Shown here in pieces: positions 1 through 8,235 of a DNA stretch of 64,000 nucleotides (position 1 is the first letter of the stretch; every line of letters begins with the position of its first letter). The notes beneath the pieces were generated by a model that was not told the origin of the DNA, ran no database searches, and saw only the letters and a list, made by a program, of their open reading frames with translations. The stretch is taken from contig NZ_CP099466.1 in NCBI RefSeq assembly GCF_023921125.1, forward strand, positions 496,001-560,000, written 5' to 3'. This DNA is from Arthrobacter caoxuetaonis. GTDB lineage: Bacteria; Actinomycetota; Actinomycetes; Actinomycetales; Micrococcaceae. Position numbers and translations under genes: made by a program.

Positions 1-136
1 CGACCGAGGCCACGCCGTAGCTGCCCAGCGTGTTGCCAGTCGCGGGTTCGACGGCATCGGCTGAACCGGCGCCGCCCTTTCGCCAGCCGTTTACGTAAAG
101 GTTGTCTGTCCAGATCGACGGGTCGAGCAATGCCAT
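1..136 (-). CDS. Aldehyde dehydrogenase family protein, N-terminal fragment
   Basis: Only the first 45 codons lie in the window; the gene runs off the left edge. The start is ATG at 136-134, with a purine-rich AGGAA about 4 nt upstream. The translation begins MALLDPSIWTDN and continues with YVNGW and EPATGNTLG, the N-terminal cofactor-domain pattern of NAD(P)-dependent aldehyde dehydrogenases. The LLDPSIW start and the GGAGSADAVEPATG stretch resemble benzaldehyde dehydrogenase-type members. The family oxidises aldehydes to carboxylic acids in the cytoplasm. The catalytic Cys and Glu are outside the window, so the substrate is unknown. Family assignment is fairly secure, subfamily is inference. 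Confidence 0.72.
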   Translation of the reverse strand, partial: MALLDPSIWTDNLYVNGWRKGGAGSADAVEPATGNTLGSYGVASV

Positions 137-193
137 GGGATTCCTAGCTGTCGGTTGGTGCCTAGGCAAGGAATTATCCCAGAAGCATCCGGG

Positions 194-427
194 TCAGGGC
201 ACGCCGTCCGCCGGGCTGGGATCCCTGTGCCGCCGCAGCCGGGCGGCCTGCCGAAGCAGGCGGGCCAGGCCGGCAAGCCCAAAAACCAGGGGCATCAGCG
301 CGATGATGCCGGCTACGGGATCACTGACGAACAACAGGATGCTGATGCCGAAAAACACATGGAGTCCGTACCCCGCGGCCTGCACGGGCCCGGAACGTTT
401 CTTGAATGCCGCGGCGACGGTCCTGAT
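194..427 (-). CDS. Putative small two-helix membrane protein with unclear start
   Basis: This frame encodes a basic N-terminus (FKKRSG) and then two hydrophobic segments: GLHVFFGISILLFV, and a second one around GIIALMPLVFGLAGLA, followed by an Arg-rich tail. That is what a small inner-membrane protein of about 77 residues looks like. The frame stays open upstream but there it runs through a tRNA gene, so the real start must lie below about 500. No ATG, GTG or TTG is present between the tRNA and the hydrophobic region. The best-placed signal is GGGGAG 5 nt before an ATC codon at 427-425. Either ATC is used, a base is wrong, or the frame is a remnant. No family recognised. Confidence 0.4.
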   Translation of the reverse strand: MRTVAAAFKKRSGPVQAAGYGLHVFFGISILLFVSDPVAGIIALMPLVFGLAGLARLLRQAARLRRHRDPSPADGVP

Positions 428-508
428 GGTGGCTCCCCGGAAAATACAGCAGATGGTGGTGCAGCGAAGCCCCCGGAGACCGTGGTTTCCGGGGGCTTCG
501 AATCGTGA

Positions 509-580
509 GCCTCCTGCCAGAATCGAACTGGCGACCTTCTCATTACGAGTGAGACGCTCTACCAACTGAGCTAAGGAGGC
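509..580 (-). tRNA. tRNA-Thr (anticodon CGT)
   Basis: The minus strand folds as a full cloverleaf: acceptor GCCTCCT pairs with AGGAGGC, D arm GCTC/GAGC, anticodon stem TCTCA/TGAGA with loop CTCGTAA (anticodon CGT, reading ACG), and T arm GCCAG-TTCGATT-CTGGC. The 3' CCA is not encoded. The length is 72 nt. Confidence 0.95.
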
Positions 581-673
581 AAGCTTCATCTGTCCGTCAA
601 CGGCCAGAATCCACAAGGAACAACTTTATACGGCGGGAGCACCCGGGTCAAAACGCCGGGGTCTGCCTCCTGA

Positions 674-2245
674 CTAGGAGCAGACCAGCCCGTCCTGGGG
701 GACCGTGCCGTCGATGAAGTAATCATCCACGGCATCGGCAATGCACTGGTTGCCCCGTCCGTACGCGGTGTGTCCTTCGGCCTCCCACGTCACCAGCACT
801 GCTGAGTCCAGCTGGCCGGCCAGGGCCTGGGACCACTCGTACGGAGTCGCCGGGTCGCCGGTGGTGCCGAGGACCAGGATCGGAGCTGCTCCTTCGGCAG
901 CGATCCGGTGCGGTTCGCCGGTGGGCTCATGCGGCCAGGCTTCACAGGTCAACCCGCCGTAGGCGAGGAAACGTCCGAGCGTGGGGGAGGCAGCTTCCAG
1001 TTCGGCGGCGTCGAGGTCCATCTGGGTCCGGTCGGTTTCCATGGGATAGTCCAGGCAGTTCACGGCGCTGAAGACTTCGAAGGAATTGGACGCGTAGGAG
1101 CCGTCTTCCTCCCGCTCGGCGCCCAGGTCGGCCAGCATCAGGATGGTCGTCGGGTCGCCCCGCAGCGCGGAAGAGAGAGCCTGCGTCAGTGCCGGCCAGT
1201 TGGCGTCGTTATAGAGCGGAAGGATGAACCCGCTGACAAAGGTGGAGGCCGTGACCGTCCGGCCGTCCGCGGCAGTCATCGGGCTCACCTCGACCGAAGC
1301 GATCAGGTCGCGGATCGTTTCCACGGCGTCGTCGACAGTGCCGCTGAGCGGGCAGTTCGAGGAAGTCAGGCAGTCTTCGACATAGGCGCGGATGGCCTTT
1401 TCGAAGGCACGGGCCTGTCCCAGGGTGATCTCCTCATTGCTGGCTGAGGGGTCGATTCCGCCGTCGAGCACCATCCGTCCCACCGTCTTCGGGAACAGTT
1501 CGGCGTAGGTGGCGCCCAGGAAGGTGCCGTAGGAGAACCCGAGGTAATTCAGTTTCGAGTCCCCGGCGACGGCCCGCAGGATGTCCATGTCCCGTGCGGC
1601 GCTGGCCGTGTCGACGAAGCCCAGCAGGTCCCCGGACTCCTCGGCACACTGTGCCGCGTAGTCCGCCGCATTCGCCCGCGCCTCCTCGAACCCGGCATCA
1701 GTCGAGGGATCAAACGTCTCGTTGCGGGAGGCATCCAATTCTTCATCGGTGAGGCAGTCCACCGGCGTGGAACGTCCGACGCCGCGCGGATCGAAGCCGA
1801 GGATGTTGAAGTCATCGCGCAGCCGGCTGGTTGTCACGCCTTCGAGCGATTCGAGCACCGTGTCATATCCTGAGCCGCCGGGCCCGCCGGGGTTTACCAG
1901 GATGGTTCCCTCCGCGGTTCCGCCTGCCTCGGAGAGGATCACTTCGAGTTCGATGCTGTTGTCCCGGGGATTCGAATAGTCCAGGGGAACCTCGATGGAG
2001 GCGCAGAGGTAGGAGTCTTCGCAGGAATCCCAGACCACCTCCTGCATGTAGTAGGACTCAAGCTCCGCGGGAACGTCCCCGATGACTTCCGGCGCCGCGG
2101 ACTGGGTGCCCCGCTCCGGCCCTGCGGACTCACCGGGAACACAAGCCACCAGGGAAGCGAGCACGACGGCGGCGGATCCGGCTGCCGCGGCGCGGCGCAG
2201 GCTGCGGGCAGACAGAGCCCTGGGACGGCGTCGTGCTGGGGTCAT
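674..2245 (-). CDS. Alpha/beta-hydrolase lipoprotein, tripeptidyl aminopeptidase (TAP) family
   Basis: Secreted serine hydrolase of 523 residues. The N-terminus is Arg-rich, then a hydrophobic stretch ends in the lipobox LVAC, so it is probably a lipid-anchored exported protein. Residues about 85-150 hold the oxyanion-side motif NPGGPGGSG typical of the family; the nucleophile is Ser238 in GFSYGT. The C-terminal part carries the TAP-like domain with LVLGTTGDPATPYEW (Asp region) and WEAEGHTAYG (catalytic His). Members remove N-terminal peptides from polypeptides outside the cell; the substrate here is not known. The ATG at 2245 was chosen over one 42 nt upstream because AGGAG lies 8 nt before it and it gives a proper signal peptide. 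It lies 45 nt downstream of holB and may be co-transcribed. Confidence 0.88.
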   Translation of the reverse strand: MTPARRRPRALSARSLRRAAAAGSAAVVLASLVACVPGESAGPERGTQSAAPEVIGDVPAELESYYMQEVVWDSCEDSYLCASIEVPLDYSNPRDNSIELEVILSEAGGTAEGTILVNPGGPGGSGYDTVLESLEGVTTSRLRDDFNILGFDPRGVGRSTPVDCLTDEELDASRNETFDPSTDAGFEEARANAADYAAQCAEESGDLLGFVDTASAARDMDILRAVAGDSKLNYLGFSYGTFLGATYAELFPKTVGRMVLDGGIDPSASNEEITLGQARAFEKAIRAYVEDCLTSSNCPLSGTVDDAVETIRDLIASVEVSPMTAADGRTVTASTFVSGFILPLYNDANWPALTQALSSALRGDPTTILMLADLGAEREEDGSYASNSFEVFSAVNCLDYPMETDRTQMDLDAAELEAASPTLGRFLAYGGLTCEAWPHEPTGEPHRIAAEGAAPILVLGTTGDPATPYEWSQALAGQLDSAVLVTWEAEGHTAYGRGNQCIADAVDDYFIDGTVPQDGLVCS

Positions 2246-2290
2246 GGGTGCGGCTCCTGGGTCCTGGGCGGGTCTGGTGCGAAACAAGTG

Positions 2291-3433
2291 TTACAGCAGG
2301 CTGACGGCCATCGCTTCGATGGCCAGCAGCGGGGCGACGTTGGTGGTGACCAGCCGGCGCCGGACGTCGTTGATCTCCTCCATGCGGGCCAGGATCACTT
2401 CTGCAGTGTTCCGTGAGGCAAAGTCCTCCAGCTCCGGGCGAAGGGACTCGTTCACCAGGTCCGTGCCCGAGTCCAGGGACAGGACCAGGGCATCGCGGTA
2501 AAAGGAGAGCAGGTCTGTGAGCGCCCGGTCGAAATAGTCGTTCTTGGAACGCTTGGCCCGCCGGATTTGGTCCTCTTCGAGGCGTTTGACCTGGCTGCGC
2601 ATGGACGGAGGCAGGGTCCCGGTCTCCGGTGCGCCGAGGGAGGCGAGCAAGGCGGCCTTCTCTGCGGCGTCGCGCTGCTCAAAGGAACTGGAGGCCTCTG
2701 CCTCCGCGAGGGCCACCAGGTCCGCAGCAGCTTTCATCGCTCCGGAGACGCTGCGCAGGGACAGCGGCAGCCGCACGATCTTCTCGCGCCGGGCCCGGGC
2801 GCCCTCATCGGTGGCCAGGCGCTTGGCAATGCCAATGTGGCTCTGCGCTGCCCTGGCAGCTCCCATGGCGACCTCCGGATCGATGCCGTCACGGCGCACC
2901 AGCAGTTCGGCGACGTCGTCCACCGGAGGCAGCCGCAGGCCTACCGGGCGGCAGCGGGAGCGGATGGTCACCAGCACGTCACCGGGACTCGGTGCACAGA
3001 GCAGCCAGATGGTCCGCGGCGGCGGCTCTTCAATCGCCTTGAGCAGGACGTTCGTGCTGCGTTCCTGCATACGGTCCGCATCTTCGACGATCATCACGCG
3101 CCACCGGCCGGTGGAAGGCTTGTCCTGCGCCTTCTTCACCAGCTCGCGGGCCTCCTCGATGCTGATGGTGACTTTTTCGGTGGTCACGGATGAGACGTCA
3201 GCATGTGAGCCGGCCAGGGCGGTGCGGCAGGCCCGGCATTCACCGCAGCCACGCTCGGCGGGGTCGGCCTGTTCGCACAACAGTGCTGCGGCGAAGGCGC
3301 GGGCAGCATTGGACCGTCCGGAACCGGGCGGCCCGGTGAAAAGCCATGCATGGGTCGGCTGGCCCTCGGCGGCGGCGCGGCGCAGCTGCTCGACAACCGG
3401 TGCCTGGCCCTGGAGGTCATCCCATACCGTCAT
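2291..3433 (-). CDS. holB: DNA polymerase III subunit delta'
   Basis: Clamp-loader subunit of the replicative polymerase, 380 residues. It starts MTVWDDLQGQ and has the P-loop GPPGSGRS at about residues 34-41, followed by the four-Cys zinc module (CEQADPAERGCGECRAC). The delta'-type sensor region follows: RVMIVEDADRM, LLKAIEEPPP and the arginine-finger segment TIRSRC. The delta' subunit is the rigid stator of the loader that opens the sliding clamp. The start codon overlaps the tmk stop as ATGA, indicating translational coupling. The tmk-holB pair is the usual actinobacterial arrangement. Confidence 0.95.
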   Translation of the reverse strand: MTVWDDLQGQAPVVEQLRRAAAEGQPTHAWLFTGPPGSGRSNAARAFAAALLCEQADPAERGCGECRACRTALAGSHADVSSVTTEKVTISIEEARELVKKAQDKPSTGRWRVMIVEDADRMQERSTNVLLKAIEEPPPRTIWLLCAPSPGDVLVTIRSRCRPVGLRLPPVDDVAELLVRRDGIDPEVAMGAARAAQSHIGIAKRLATDEGARARREKIVRLPLSLRSVSGAMKAAADLVALAEAEASSSFEQRDAAEKAALLASLGAPETGTLPPSMRSQVKRLEEDQIRRAKRSKNDYFDRALTDLLSFYRDALVLSLDSGTDLVNESLRPELEDFASRNTAEVILARMEEINDVRRRLVTTNVAPLLAIEAMAVSLL

Positions 3434-4071
3434 GGCAGCAGGGCGCCGATCCGGGCGAGGATCTGGTCCGCCAGTTCGGCAACGGGGGCCCTGGCATCAA
3501 GCACCAGATAGCGTTCCGGCGACGCTTCGGCCAGGGCAAGGAAGGCGGCGCGGATGCTGCCGTGGAATTCATCCGGCTCGGACTCCAGCCGGTCCTCGGC
3601 GCCGGCGGAGGCTGTCCGGCGGGTCCGGCCCGATTCGGGGTCAACATCCAGGAGCACCGTGACGTCCGGGACCAGGCCTTCGGTTGCCCATTCGTTGACG
3701 TGGCGGACCGGGTCCGTGCCCAGGGCGCGGCCTGCACCCTGGTAGGCCACGGAGGAATCGATGTAGCGGTCGCAGACCACGACGTCGCCGCGTTCCAGGG
3801 CGGGCCGGATTACCTGCTGAACGTGTGCGGCCCGGGATGCGGCAAAGATGAGGGCTTCGGTGCGCGGATCGATCTCGCCGTGGCCGTGTTCAAGGACGAG
3901 CGCGCGCAGCTTTTCCCCGACGGGTGTCCCTCCGGGTTCACGGGTGCGGACCACGGTGCGGCCGGCATCCTGCAGTGCCTGGGTGAGCAAAGTTGCCTGC
4001 GTTGACTTGCCGGCGCCGTCGCCGCCTTCGAACGCGATGAAGAGTCCAGCGGAAGGTTCAGAATTACTCAC
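3430..4071 (-). CDS. tmk: Thymidylate kinase
   Basis: Phosphorylates dTMP to dTDP in the DNA-precursor pathway. The 213-residue protein shows the P-loop FEGGDGAGKST at residues 14-24, the DR(Y) motif VVCDRYIDSSVAYQG and the LID region with RTRRTAS. The start is a GTG at 4071; a TAGGCT hexamer ends 6 nt before it, and no Shine-Dalgarno sequence is seen, so the mRNA is probably leaderless. It is the first gene of a tmk-holB-TAP hydrolase operon and is divergent from the PLP enzyme gene at 4198. Confidence 0.95.
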   Translation of the reverse strand: MSNSEPSAGLFIAFEGGDGAGKSTQATLLTQALQDAGRTVVRTREPGGTPVGEKLRALVLEHGHGEIDPRTEALIFAASRAAHVQQVIRPALERGDVVVCDRYIDSSVAYQGAGRALGTDPVRHVNEWATEGLVPDVTVLLDVDPESGRTRRTASAGAEDRLESEPDEFHGSIRAAFLALAEASPERYLVLDARAPVAELADQILARIGALLP

Positions 4072-4077
4072 CCGCCT

Positions 4078-4083
4078 AGCCTA
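4078..4083 (-). promoter_or_regulatory. -10 box of tmk, leaderless type
   Basis: TAGGCT on the minus strand, with 6 nt between it and the GTG start of tmk. No conserved -35 was found. With normal spacing the transcript would begin at or next to the start codon. Confidence 0.55.
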
Positions 4084-4184
4084 CCCAGTCAGGCTGGGAA
4101 CCGGCTGCGGGGTGCCATGCGCCCTCTGTGTCCGAACGTGACAGGCCGCGGCGAAACACTCGGCGTCCGCGCTCCGCTCCGGTC

Positions 4185-4190
4185 TAGGCT
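4185..4190 (+). promoter_or_regulatory. -10 box of the PLP enzyme gene, leaderless type
   Basis: TAGGCT ends 7 nt before the ATG at 4198. No Shine-Dalgarno sequence is present. It lies about 100 nt from the mirror-image tmk promoter, so both divergent genes are likely leaderless. Confidence 0.55.
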
Positions 4191-4197
4191 AAGTGCC

Positions 4198-5346
4198 ATG
4201 AGCACAACCACGGGTCCCCAGCACGCCGGACTGTCCCCCGAAACAACTGTCGTGTCCGCCGGCCGCCCCGAGCGGACAGCAGATTCGGCAGTCAACCCGC
4301 CCATTGTCCTGACGTCCACCTTCCTGGGCACCAGGGCAACCCGCGAGGGGGACAGGGTGTACGGCAGGTACTCAAATCCCACCTGGGATCCGTTCGAAGA
4401 AGCACTTGGCACCCTGGAGAACTCCGAGCTGCCCGCTTTGGTCTACTCCTCCGGGCTCGCAGCCGTGATCGCAGCGATGTCCCTGCTGCCAACCGGCGGG
4501 ACCCTGGTGATGCCCCGGCATACCTATCAGGGTTCGCTCGTGCTCGCGGCGGGTGAGGCACAGAACGGGCGGATCAACATCCGGACCGTGGACATTGCGA
4601 ATACGGAAGAAGTGGTCGCCGCCCTCGACGGTGCAGGCATGCTCTGGATTGAGAGCCCCACCAACCCCATGCTCGAGGTAGCGGACATTCGTGCGCTGGC
4701 GGATGCCGCCCATGCCGCCGGCGCGCTGGTGGTAGCGGACAACACCTTCTCGACGCCGCTGGTGACCCGGCCCCTGGACCTGGGGGCCGACGTCGTCGTC
4801 CATTCCGTCACGAAGTACCTTTCCGGCCATTCCGACGTGGTGCTCGGCGCTGCCGTCACCTCGGATCCCGAACTGCGCGCACAGCTGTTGACGTACCGGT
4901 CCCTGCACGGCGCGGTGGGTGGACCCTTTGAAGTGTGGCTGGCACTGCGCGGGCTGCGCACACTGGCACTGCGGGTTGAGCGTTCCATGGCTACCGCCAT
5001 GGAACTCGCCCTTCGGCTGCAGGACCATCCGGGCGTTGAAGCAGTCCGCTATCCCGGGCTTCCCGGCGATCCCGGGCATCTCCGGGCCGCGGAACAGATG
5101 GACGGCTTCGGTTCCATCGTGTGCATTGAGGTGGCGGGAGGCGCCGATGCAGCCGACGCCGTCACGGAGAAAGTCGGGATCTGGCTGCCGGCCACCTCGC
5201 TGGGCGGGGTGGAGTCACTGATCGAACGCCGGCGCCGCCAGCCCGCCGAACCCGTCTCCGTTCCGGAGAACCTGCTGCGGCTTTCGGTCGGAATCGAGAA
5301 CGTCGAGGACCTGTGGAGGGACCTCGATGAGGCGCTTCCGCGGTAG
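4198..5346 (+). CDS. metB: Cystathionine gamma-synthase-type trans-sulfuration enzyme
   Basis: PLP-dependent enzyme of the Cys/Met metabolism family (fold type I), 382 residues, close to the usual 380-400. Seen are the YGRYSNPTWDPFE motif near the N-terminus, the cofactor-binding stretch VYSSGLAAV, the ESPTNP and VADNTFSTP motifs, and the PLP lysine in HSVTKYLSGHSD. Family members form or cleave C-S bonds of cystathionine, homocysteine or O-acyl-homoserine. Cystathionine gamma-synthase fits best, but a lyase role cannot be excluded from sequence alone. Start chosen at the ATG at 4198 because of the adjacent TAGGCT box; an in-frame start 81 nt upstream would overlap the promoter. Confidence 0.82.
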   Translation: MSTTTGPQHAGLSPETTVVSAGRPERTADSAVNPPIVLTSTFLGTRATREGDRVYGRYSNPTWDPFEEALGTLENSELPALVYSSGLAAVIAAMSLLPTGGTLVMPRHTYQGSLVLAAGEAQNGRINIRTVDIANTEEVVAALDGAGMLWIESPTNPMLEVADIRALADAAHAAGALVVADNTFSTPLVTRPLDLGADVVVHSVTKYLSGHSDVVLGAAVTSDPELRAQLLTYRSLHGAVGGPFEVWLALRGLRTLALRVERSMATAMELALRLQDHPGVEAVRYPGLPGDPGHLRAAEQMDGFGSIVCIEVAGGADAADAVTEKVGIWLPATSLGGVESLIERRRRQPAEPVSVPENLLRLSVGIENVEDLWRDLDEALPR

Positions 5347-5349
5347 GCT
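5344..5349 (+). promoter_or_regulatory. -10 box of the DUF2516 gene, overlapping a stop codon
   Basis: TAGGCT begins with the TAG stop of the preceding gene and ends 6 nt before the GTG at 5356. It suggests an independent leaderless transcript starting at the gene junction. Confidence 0.5.
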
Positions 5350-5355
5350 GTGCCA

Positions 5356-5679
5356 GTGATACTTGTCTTCGAGCTGCAGAACCTGCTCTACCTCGCCCTG
5401 GGGATTGTGGCGCTGGGAATTGAACTGTGGGCGTTTGCCGACTGTGTACGGCGCAAGCCCGCAGACTTCGAGCGCGCCTACAAGCGGACCAAGGGTTTCT
5501 GGATGGGCCTCACCGGCGGTGCCGCCGCGGTCGGCCTGCTCTCGGTGCTGCTGTTCGGGCCGCTGGCGCTTCTGCTCTTCGAACTGGCTGCCGTCGTGGC
5601 CGCTTCGGTCTACCTTGCCGACGTGCGCCCGGCCCTCAACGAGTCCAAGGGACGCGGCGGGGCCTACGGTTCCTGGTAG
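5356..5679 (+). CDS. DUF2516 family small membrane protein
   Basis: Protein of 107 residues with three hydrophobic segments: LLYLALGIVALGIELWAF near the N-terminus, GGAAAVGLLSVLLFG in the middle and LALLLFELAAVVAASVYL after it. The soluble loop FADCVRRKPADFERAYKRTKGFW is the recognisable DUF2516 signature, widespread in actinobacteria and of unknown function. GTG at 5356 is preferred to GTG at 5350, because it sits 6 nt after the TAGGCT box and gives the usual MILVFELQ start. The 3' end overlaps the convergent methyltransferase gene by 16 nt. Confidence 0.85.
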   Translation: MILVFELQNLLYLALGIVALGIELWAFADCVRRKPADFERAYKRTKGFWMGLTGGAAAVGLLSVLLFGPLALLLFELAAVVAASVYLADVRPALNESKGRGGAYGSW

Positions 5680-6473
5680 TCCCGGGAAGGCTCGACGGCG
5701 TCCCACGCCACCGTGACCTCGCCCAGTCGCCAGCGTCCCGGGCCGGTCAGCAGCGGCCAGTCCTGGTCCTTGAGCGACCGGCACATGGCAATCCAGCGCT
5801 GCCGGTTGCCGTAGGACGCCATCGGAGCGGCGTCCAGCCAGGCTTTGTCCATCGCCTGCAGGAAGGCGTGCACCTTTTCGCCGGGAACGTTGCGGTGGAT
5901 CAGCGCCTTGGGGAGCCGTTCGGCCACATCAGAGGGCAGTTCGAAGGATCCGAAGCGCAGGGAGATGCTCAGGGACAGCGGCCCCTGCCTGTCCAGGACA
6001 ACCCAGGTGGACCGCCTCCCGATCTCGTCGCAGGTGCCGTCAATGAACACGCCGCCCTCAGCCAGCCGGCTGCGGACCATGTCCCAGTGGGCGGTGTATT
6101 CGTGCTCCGCATACTGGCGCAGGACGTTGAAGGCCCGGACCATGATGGGGCGCCGGCCGTCCAGGGGCAGTTCGAAGCCTCCCTGCCGAAACGTCAGGCC
6201 CTCCCGTTCCAGCGGCTTCGCAGCCCGGACCCGGTTCGGATCGATTTCAATTCCGATGACCGAGACATCGGCACGCACGCTTCCCATGCGGGCATGAAGT
6301 TCCACGGCCGTGGTGGGCGCGGCCCCGTACCCGAGGTCGATGACCAGGGGATCCGCCGCCTGCCTCAAACGCCATGCTTCAGGACCAGCAAGCCAACGGT
6401 CCACACGCCGGAGACGGTTGGGATTTGTAGTGCCCCGCGTCACATTTCCCACGGGTTTGAGGGGGATTTTCAC
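5664..6473 (-). CDS. Class I SAM-dependent methyltransferase
   Basis: Protein of 269 residues. Residues about 45-55 contain the SAM-binding motif I VIDLGYGAAPTT, with an acidic residue in the next strand (VIGIEIDPNRV). The middle carries a YxxxW(D)xV segment and GGVFIDGTCDEIGRR, as in motif IV-V of this fold. The C-terminal half (SLSLRFGSFELPSDVAERLPKAL) is characteristic of an uncharacterised actinobacterial family. The methyl acceptor is unknown. GTG at 6473 was chosen over the TTG one codon earlier, because TAACAT ends 6 nt before it and there is no ribosome binding site. It is divergent from gpmA. Confidence 0.75.
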   Translation of the reverse strand: MKIPLKPVGNVTRGTTNPNRLRRVDRWLAGPEAWRLRQAADPLVIDLGYGAAPTTAVELHARMGSVRADVSVIGIEIDPNRVRAAKPLEREGLTFRQGGFELPLDGRRPIMVRAFNVLRQYAEHEYTAHWDMVRSRLAEGGVFIDGTCDEIGRRSTWVVLDRQGPLSLSISLRFGSFELPSDVAERLPKALIHRNVPGEKVHAFLQAMDKAWLDAAPMASYGNRQRWIAMCRSLKDQDWPLLTGPGRWRLGEVTVAWDAVEPSRDYQEP

Positions 6474-6479
6474 CAAACA

Positions 6480-6485
6480 ATGTTA
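6480..6485 (-). promoter_or_regulatory. -10 box of the methyltransferase gene, leaderless type
   Basis: TAACAT on the minus strand, with 6 nt to the GTG at 6473. Confidence 0.5.
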
Positions 6486-6626
6486 CCGTCCGGCGAACGG
6501 TGGTCCTGACCGCTTCCATCCCCCTCAGCCTCCCTGCCGGCATCCCGCGTCCTCCCGGCGCAGCGCAAAAACCTGCCTCAAGTGCAATGGTTACGTCCGG
6601 CCCTGCCCCGCTCCGCGCACTGACGA

Positions 6627-6632
6627 TACGAT
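6627..6632 (+). promoter_or_regulatory. -10 box of gpmA, leaderless type
   Basis: TACGAT followed by GCTTTT and the ATG at 6639; no Shine-Dalgarno sequence. Confidence 0.5.
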
Positions 6633-6638
6633 GCTTTT

Positions 6639-7394
6639 ATGACCTACAAAGTGATCCTTCTGCGCCACGGGCAGAGTGAATGGAATGAAAAGAACCTCTT
6701 CACCGGCTGGGTGGACGTGGACCTCACGGACCTGGGCCGGCAAGAGGCCCTCCGCGGCGGTGAACTGCTCGTCGAGAACGGCATCCTCCCGGACATCCTC
6801 TACACGTCCAGGCTGCAGCGGGCCATCAACACGGCCAACATTGCGCTTGGCGCAGCCGACCGCATCTGGATCGATGTCAAGCGCAGCTGGCGCCTGAACG
6901 AGCGGCATTACGGTGCCCTCCAGGGCAAGGACAAGGCGCAGACACTGGCCGAGTACGGCGAGGAGCAGTTCATGCTCTGGCGCCGGTCCTACGACACCCC
7001 GCCGCCGCCCCTGCCGGACGACAGCGACTTTTCCCAGGCCAACGACGCACGCTATGCCGACCTCAGCAAGGATGAGCTGCCGCGCACCGAGTGCCTCAAG
7101 GACGTCCTGGAGCGCTTCCTGCCGTACTGGGAGGAGGAGATCTCCAAGGACATCCGGTCCGGCAAGACCGTCATGATCGCAGCGCACGGCAACTCCCTGC
7201 GTGCCCTGGTCAAGCACCTGGACGGCATCTCCGACGCCGACATTGCCGCGGTCAACATCCCCACCGGCATTCCGCTGGTCTACGAGCTCGACGAGAACTT
7301 GAAGCCGGTCAAGGCCGGCGGCACCTACCTGGATCCGGAGGCGGCGGCGGCGTCGATCAAGGCGGTTGCAAACCAGGGCAAGCAGAAAAAGTAG
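6639..7394 (+). CDS. gpmA: 2,3-bisphosphoglycerate-dependent phosphoglycerate mutase
   Basis: Glycolytic and gluconeogenic enzyme interconverting 3- and 2-phosphoglycerate. The 251-residue protein has the catalytic phospho-histidine motif [10 protein letters not shown] at residues 6-15, followed by [12 protein letters not shown]. Also seen are [11 protein letters not shown], the YDTPPPPL loop and the second histidine in [17 protein letters not shown]. All are diagnostic of the dPGM branch of the histidine phosphatase superfamily. The length is standard. The gene is monocistronic, ending 20 nt before a strong bidirectional hairpin. Confidence 0.96.
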   Translation: MTYKVILLRHGQSEWNEKNLFTGWVDVDLTDLGRQEALRGGELLVENGILPDILYTSRLQRAINTANIALGAADRIWIDVKRSWRLNERHYGALQGKDKAQTLAEYGEEQFMLWRRSYDTPPPPLPDDSDFSQANDARYADLSKDELPRTECLKDVLERFLPYWEEEISKDIRSGKTVMIAAHGNSLRALVKHLDGISDADIAAVNIPTGIPLVYELDENLKPVKAGGTYLDPEAAAASIKAVANQGKQKK

Positions 7395-7413
7395 CCCCGT
7401 ATTACGCGAGATA

Positions 7414-7455
7414 ACAGAAACTGCCCGTATGAGCTCTCATACGGGCAGTTTCTGT
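7414..7455. terminator. Bidirectional terminator between gpmA and phoU
   Basis: A perfect inverted repeat with 20-nt arms (7414-7433 and 7436-7455) sits between the convergent ends of gpmA and phoU. The outer A/T flanks give T-rich ends on both strands. Confidence 0.88.
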
Positions 7456-7474
7456 ATCTCGATGAAGATGAGGG

Positions 7475-8137
7475 CTAGACGGATCCCTCAGAGATGGGCT
7501 GCCACTCGCCCGTGACAAGGTAGTTGACCTTGCGGGTCACCGAGACGCCGTGGTCGGCGAAGCGCTCGAAATACCGGCTGGCCAGCGTGAGGTCCACCGT
7601 CGTGACGGGGGAGTTGTCCCAGTCGGGAGAAGCCACGGCCTTGAACACACCGGCGTGCAGTTCGTTGATCCGGGTGTTGTGCGCGTAAATGTCCTTGCTC
7701 AGTTCGAGGTTGCGGGTCTCGAGCAGTTCGGTGAGCAGCTCGGAGATGGCAATGTCCAGGCGTGCCATCTCCATGAACGTCTCGACCATGTTGGCGGGAA
7801 CCACGTTCGCGGGGTAGCGCAGCCTCGCGAGCTGGGCGATGTGACGGGCGAGATCACCCATGCGTTCAAGGGAAGCGCTCATCCGCAGGGAACCGACGAT
7901 CATGCGGAGATCGCTGGCTACCGGACCCTGCAGGGCCAGGACATCGATGGCCCGCTCGTCCAGATCATTCTGCAGGAAATCGATGCGGGCATCGGCGGCG
8001 ATAACATCCTGTGCCAGCTCAGTGTCTGCCGTCTCGAACGCCTGCGTGGCTTTCTTCATTGCCTCCGTGACGAGCTGTGAGATCTGGGTCAGCTCCTCGC
8101 CAATCTGGTGAAGCTCGGCCTGGAAAACCTTGCGCAC
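7475..8137 (-). CDS. phoU: Phosphate signalling regulator PhoU
   Basis: Protein of 220 residues made of two tandem three-helix PhoU domains. Each carries the metal-binding E/D-rich signature, for example DVIAADARIDFLQNDLDERA in the first and IYAHNTRINELHAGVF in the second. PhoU couples the Pst phosphate transporter to the sensor kinase and keeps it off when phosphate is ample. It is divergent from senX3-regX3, the classic actinobacterial layout. The start is GTG at 8137, with GAAAGGA about 9 nt upstream. Confidence 0.95.
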   Translation of the reverse strand: MRKVFQAELHQIGEELTQISQLVTEAMKKATQAFETADTELAQDVIAADARIDFLQNDLDERAIDVLALQGPVASDLRMIVGSLRMSASLERMGDLARHIAQLARLRYPANVVPANMVETFMEMARLDIAISELLTELLETRNLELSKDIYAHNTRINELHAGVFKAVASPDWDNSPVTTVDLTLASRYFERFADHGVSVTRKVNYLVTGEWQPISEGSV

Positions 8138-8235
8138 TTAATGCGTCCTTTCGATGAACTCTTACAGGGCCGCCACACCTGCCGGTACGGCTCCATTCAT
8201 GGTGCCTGCCTCTGGTTAACGGTCGGCCCTCTTGA

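Noticed and set aside
194..616. 140-codon minus-strand frame
   Set aside because: Its first part is translated from the tRNA-Thr gene. Only the last 77 codons are kept as a doubtful gene.
4117..4197. Upstream start for the PLP enzyme at 4117
   Set aside because: Would place the promoter inside the gene and adds residues not typical of the family.
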